Shown here one piece after another: positions 59,682-64,000 of a stretch of 64,000 nucleotides of DNA. Within the stretch, counting starts at the first letter, position 1. Each line of letters starts with the position of its first letter. Under the pieces are notes generated by a model. The model worked only from the letters and a program-made list of their open reading frames with translations, searched no databases and was not told where the DNA came from. Origin of the DNA: Cocos nucifera (lineage: Eukaryota; Streptophyta; Magnoliopsida; Arecales; Arecaceae). The position numbers and the translations under genes are program-made. The stretch lies in NCBI GenBank assembly GCA_006176705.1, contig QRFJ01000370.1, positions 1 to 64,000 of the forward strand, in the 5' to 3' direction.

Positions 59682-62100
59682 TCATGTATCTCTTGATGGC
59701 ACGACATTTTATTCACGATACATTTGAGCATTTGAAACTTAATTAAGAAGGGTTAGTGAAATATAAGTTATTTAAAGTTGAGGAAGAAAGTAATTAAGAA
59801 ATTAAGGGGATAATAGGGGTATGGAAGTTGAATTTTTGGTGATCTTTAGTATTTAATTTGAGTAGTAATTAGAGGTATTTTGAGTGGTTATTAACCAAGA
59901 ATGAACTAATAATCTTCAAAATAAATTGGTTGTATAAATTTGATTTTATTTTGGAGGCAAGGTGGGGCTGAGCTGGCTTTATTTTTGAGCAAGCTAACTT
60001 GGCTGCAATAGGGCAGCAAGAATTAAGTGGGTCCCATGTATTTTGTATTTTGATTTAAAAAGAGATTCTTTTGGGGCTAATTTAGCAACTTCAAAGTATA
60101 AAGAAATGGCTGAAAATTCTAGTTATAATACCTAAACAAGTACACTAATTACATGCTTTCCTTAGCATTGACATGTGGCAAATAGAATACTATTTTATTT
60201 ATATTGTAAGCATCGGCCATACACCTATTTTTGCTACTGCTTAGACTTCCAAATTAAATCAGAACTCATGGTAAGGGAGAGAGGTTGTAGAAGACCTTGT
60301 TCTCAGCTAAAAACTCATGATAATTCAATAAGAAAGAAGTGATTTTGGGTTGGAATTTGAGGATTGCTGAATTTTTGTTGATCTAGGAAACAGAAGAAGT
60401 TTGCCGTGGATTCAGCAGGGTTTTGATCATTTTGGATAAGGATTTTAATCCTTAAGTTCGATTTGAATTAAACCTTGAATAAGTGCCATCAGATGAGATA
60501 TTATGATGAATCAAGTTAGAGGTTTAATTTAAACTAAAGCATGAGTTGCTGCTGAAGTTTTCTGAACACAAAAATAGTTTAGTATATTTTTAGCAAATGA
60601 GTTAGAAATGATGTTAGCTAGATTTAAAGTGAATTATGATATTGAAATATAGTTAAATTGCTGGAATTCTGATGTATGTTGAGATTTAATCAATTTTAAA
60701 ATAGGGCAAAACAGAATTTACAAAAGTATAAGATTGAAAAAGTTCAAGAATAGGCATAACCAGTCTAGCATGCATTCTCATGTTTATGTATCATATAAGC
60801 ATAGCATTAATCAGTGCGTATGAAATTCATAGGAGAAGAGGAGGACTGAAGAACGGTGTTGGGAGAGTCTAGCACCAAGAAGGTGCAATAGATAGCAAGG
60901 TGAGTGATTTTCCATGTAACCATGGTGGTTTCATTATATTTTATTATGCAAAGCTCTATTTTGAAAGATAAATTAGTTTCATGGTATCCTACAGCTTATG
61001 TATGTATATGCAAACAAGAAAAATAGGAAATGCTTTTTATTGGCTAGTCATTTAAATAGGAGAATGAATATATGTATGTATATGCAAATCTAGTTGGGCA
61101 GCATAGCATTTGTGCTAGTTTTGGAAAATATTTTGAATTAGTTTTGCTATATTTTGTGAATTATTTATGATTGTTTTGAAAGGGCTACTCATAAGAGTGA
61201 TCAACCTATGGGGCGTGCCATGATACCAAGTTATGAATAGTAAAAATCACCCGGTACCTCCTTGCGATACAGTATGCTCATGAGGGCTTAGTTACATTAG
61301 ATATTCCATTTTGACCATCCATGGTAGGGATGTACTATGGTTTAGTTGATGGTATTTTAGCCGGTACCTCCTTGCAATATAGTATGCCTGTGGGGGCTCA
61401 GCAGTATCAGATGCTTCGCTCGACTACCATGGTAGGGGGTGCTGTGGGACAGTCGATGGTAGCTATCAGTTTTGTTTTAAATGATTCTTTACATGGTTTT
61501 ATTTGTGTTGGCAAATTTAAATATTTTGAGAACATATCAGTAGACTATGATACTTCTTATTATGGACATCATAGTCAAACTTTCTTGTTTTCTTCATTGC
61601 TAGATGGATTATTTATTCATTATGACTTAGGTCTTATTATGTTTTTCTTTTCTTTTTATTGATGGGCTTGAAGTAGCATAGTTCAGCATTGAAGTTTTAT
61701 CATCTATATCCATACTAGCAGAGGTTGGTCACATTAGCTAGTTGGGAGAGTTCTTTGTTTTTGGGTCATGACAACTTTTGGGAGGAGTATTATAAGTATG
61801 TGGGCATATTAGAAGAGTTTTTTAGGCTATGTTATGTATTTTGGTTTTTGTTTAAATAGGACAAGCTGATGTAATATATTCTAATGTTATATGTATAAAG
61901 TTATGAAATAATAAGTAAAAGCTTCGAAGTTATTTTCTAAATATTGTCAGTTAATTTATATATTATAATTGTCATAAATTGTGATAGGATATGATAATGG
62001 AATAGGGTTTACTGGTAACTTATGAACCATGACATAAGATATTAGTGAAACTCTACTCAATTGTTATATCCTAGCTCGATTTAGAGAGAGGAGTGTGACA
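59682..62100 (+). repeat. Tekay-like 5' LTR, main part
   Basis: Continues from 24992. It has no gene; the open frame at 61321-61662 covers a tandem duplication and AT-rich sequence and has no domain. It ends GAGTGTGACA, five bases before the primer site. Confidence 0.75.
61251..61470 (+). repeat. 110-bp tandem duplication in the Tekay-like LTR
   Basis: Two units start CCGGTACCTCCTTGC at 61251 and 61361 and share AGTATGC and CCATGGTAGGG. They have diverged in between. Confidence 0.85.
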
Positions 62101-62105
62101 TTTAT

Positions 62106-62117
62106 TGGTATCAAAGC
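62106..62117 (+). other. primer-binding site of the Tekay-like element
   Basis: TGGTATCAAAGC, one base different from the tRNA-Met site TGGTATCAGAGC. Confidence 0.85.
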
Positions 62118-62314
62118 AAAGATAGTAGGTTGCATGGGCATATGTAGGGCATAATTAAGTATAAATAGTGTTGCTTACTAAATTAAATTAAAAGAGGGCA
62201 TGTGGTTTGAGAGCTGACTTAATTTTTATTAAAATTAAATTATTTCCTCCTCGAGCCAGTTTGAAAATTTTTTGAGCTAACCCAAGTTTCAGACTATAGA
62301 AATCAATTTTCTAT

Positions 62315-62470
62315 TTCCCTGAGAGAGCTAACCCGATTCCTCAAAGAGCTGATCCAATTCTTGAGAGAGTTGACACAATTTCTAAAAGAGCTGATCCAAT
62401 TCCTTAGAGAGTTGATCCGATTTGAGCTCGAACCAACCCGACTTGAATTCGAGCTGACCCGACAACATGC
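62315..62470 (+). repeat. ~25-bp minisatellite in the Tekay-like leader
   Basis: About six degenerate copies of a unit like AGAGAGTTGATCCAATTCCT. Both-strand open frames here (62303-62557 minus, 62361-62543 plus) have Asn/Ser/Leu-rich periodic products and are repeat artefacts. Confidence 0.8.
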
Positions 62471-62729
62471 CAACTTGTGTGCTAGAGCCAATTCTAGTCT
62501 TTTCAAATCACCTTTTTGCATGGAAATTTGTTCCAATTCGTGATTCAATTTGCTCATAGAGTTCCTAATTGGTTCTAATTTTATTATAATAATGATTTCT
62601 ATTTATAAAAGTATTCTTAAGAATAATTTGAAGGATTATGGTATACTATTGTGTGTTTTAGTGTTTAGTTATTATCAATTTATTTTAGGGTTAGTGAATT
62701 TGATTGTTTTAATTATATTTTGTAAGAGG

Positions 62730-63827
62730 ATGGTTTGTACAAGGTCAGGACTTGGTGGAAAACCACCAACGAGAGATATAGGCCAAGGACGAGCCCTAGG
62801 TAGGGGTAGAGGCTAACGTCAGGGTAGATTGAGAAGAGTCAATAGGGATGGCCAACCTCATAGGGCATTATCTAGTGCTTCATCTTCTACCCTGAGGGTA
62901 GAGGTGGAAGATTCATAGTTGCATGATCATATGCATGATTCTCTATCCATTACACCGATCTTAATACCTTCAGCATAGATATAGACACCTATTTCTAGGT
63001 TACAAGAATTGGTAGGTATAATCACTCAAGCCATTGCTACTGCTATGACTTCTGCTCCTAATTTGCAATCTCAAAATACAGATAGAGCAGTATGTTATGA
63101 AAGACTAGAAAACTGGAGGTGATAGAATTCTTCGATACTATGGATCCAATCAGGTAGAGAATTGGTTTCAGAAAATAGAAAGGGTTTTTGTATTGATGAA
63201 GTGTACTAATGAAGAGAAGTTGAGTATTGCCACTTTTCTATTGGAAGGTCGATCTCGATACTGGTGGACATCATATGTCGAAAGGCAATCATAGGGTGTT
63301 GTTATTTTCTTGAAAGATTTTAAAGAAAATTTTACCCATAATTTTATTCAGTTGCATATCAGGATTAGAAAAAGAAAATAAAGGAATTCCTGAATCTGAC
63401 ATAGGGAAAGATGATAGTAGTTGATTATGAAGCCAAGTTTACTGAACAATCTCATTTTGCTCCAATATTTGTGGTAGATGAAAAAGAAAAATGTCAAATG
63501 TTTTAGGATGGGCTGCCTCTTGAAATCAAAGTAAAAATGAAGATGCACAACTATGGCAGTTTTATAGAATTGGATGCAGGCGCTATTAGGGTGGAAGAAA
63601 TTGAGGAGTTCTATAGTCACAAATAGGAAAGAAGCAAAAGAATTGCTCAGAGTTTCTCAGGGGGTGCAGGGGGAAGTCAACCATTCAAGAAAATTAATGT
63701 TTCTGGGAAGCCCAATCAAAGTTCTAGAGCATCAATGGAATCTAGTGTGGGATCTTTTGCTTTCACAAATCTAGAGCAGAAAAGGACTGAGCAGAGGTTT
63801 ATGTCACAATCAGCAGGAAGTAGGGTA
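62730..63827 (+). pseudogene. gag remnant of the Tekay-like element
   Basis: The ATG at 62730 opens a basic Arg/Gly-rich N-terminus (MVCTRSGLGG) that stops near 62814. The capsid core is readable at 63135-63290: ENWFQKIERVFVLMKCTNEE and LLEGRSRYWW, the characteristic retrotransposon gag family (PF03732-like) sequence of chromoviruses. Later parts are frameshifted. At 63828 the copia B LTR interrupts it. Inactive. Confidence 0.8.
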
Positions 63828-64000
63828 TGTTAGATATGTGTACCCTAGAATCCAGAATTGGCTGACACTTGTAATATACTTTTAAGGATAAAATTATAAT
63901 TTTAACTATAAATAATAAAATGGGTTATTTTCTATCACATATGTGTATTTAGTATCTGTGATACATCCCTTGAGTTAATGGTAATGATAATTCTTATTTT
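63828..64000 (+). repeat. copia family B LTR, plus orientation, running off the window
   Basis: Starts TGTTAGATATGTGTACCC, the family B terminus, and matches the reverse complement of 44905-45077. The five bases before it are GGGTA; the matching TSD would lie outside the window. Confidence 0.88.

Larger units (their letters stand above)
24941..63827 (+). mobile_element. Tekay/Del-like gypsy element hosting the nested stack (5' part)
   Basis: The 5' LTR (24941-24992 joined to 59682-62100, about 2.47 kb) starts TGTAACATCCCGGATC and ends GTGTGACA. A tRNA-Met-type primer site and a gag remnant follow until 63827, where a copia B LTR interrupts. The remaining pol and 3' LTR lie outside the window. 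About 34.7 kb of younger insertions separate the first 52 bp of its LTR from the rest. The lineage is inferred from the LTR start, LTR length, primer type and gag motifs. Confidence 0.8.

Noticed and set aside
61321..61662. 113-codon plus-strand frame as a possible host gene
   Set aside because: Lies inside an LTR over a tandem duplication, with a low-complexity end and no domain.
62303..62557. Ser/Asn/Arg-rich 84-codon frame
   Set aside because: Produced by a ~25-bp minisatellite; the opposite strand is open too.
1..64000. Conserved host genes, tRNA, rRNA or microRNA genes
   Set aside because: Nearly every base falls in an assigned retroelement; tRNA-like words are primer-binding sites only.

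Overview
The window is plant nuclear DNA made entirely of nested, decaying LTR retrotransposons. I found no host gene, rRNA, tRNA or CRISPR array. The evidence is tRNA-Met-type and Asp-type primer-binding sites, Ty1/copia and Ty3/gypsy domain orders, LTRs of 0.6-2.5 kb and perfect 5-bp target-site duplications (TSDs). A large plant genome is certain. A monocot, possibly a palm, is only my impression from the type of elements, and the sequence alone does not prove it.

Left part (1-24,940). A decayed, minus-strand copia family B element enters from the left edge (1-6521). Two LTR fragments follow: family B at ~7081-8537 and family A at ~9165-10570. A Tat-like gypsy element on the plus strand (G1, 10571-19284) starts inside the family A LTR. 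G1's own LTR is split by a complete copia element (family C, 11169-16727, TSD CATGT). G1 ends abruptly against another family B LTR fragment (19285-20457). Next comes a truncated Athila-like gypsy element that has gag and one LTR but no pol (20458-24018). The last piece is a family A LTR fragment (24025-24940).

Right part (24,941-64,000). This is a stack of insertions that can be peeled layer by layer. A Tekay/Del-like gypsy LTR starts at 24941. Within 52 bp it is split by an Athila-like, pol-less gypsy element (24993-59676, TSD AGCAT). That element is split by copia A (30974-57960, minus, TSD GTATT). Copia A is split twice: by a GC-rich non-autonomous gypsy element full of tandem repeats (G2, 35328-41309, minus, TSD GTATC), and by a nearly complete copia B element (42799-52963, minus, TSD CTAAG). 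The Tekay LTR resumes at 59682, ends at 62100, and is followed by its primer site and decayed gag. That gag is cut at 63828 by a further family B LTR running off the window.

No element has a fully open gag-pol frame. Copia B is the best preserved: its protease, integrase and reverse transcriptase are readable with catalytic residues, but it has frameshifts, two stops and a deletion in RNase H. The pol-less Athila-like elements and G2 could only have moved with proteins supplied by relatives. The most unusual sequences are the satellite-like arrays in G2, including a 342-bp higher-order repeat of 115+116+111 bp units, and the pol-less Athila-like lineage. Coordinates of LTRs bounded by TSDs are exact; fragment ends are approximate.
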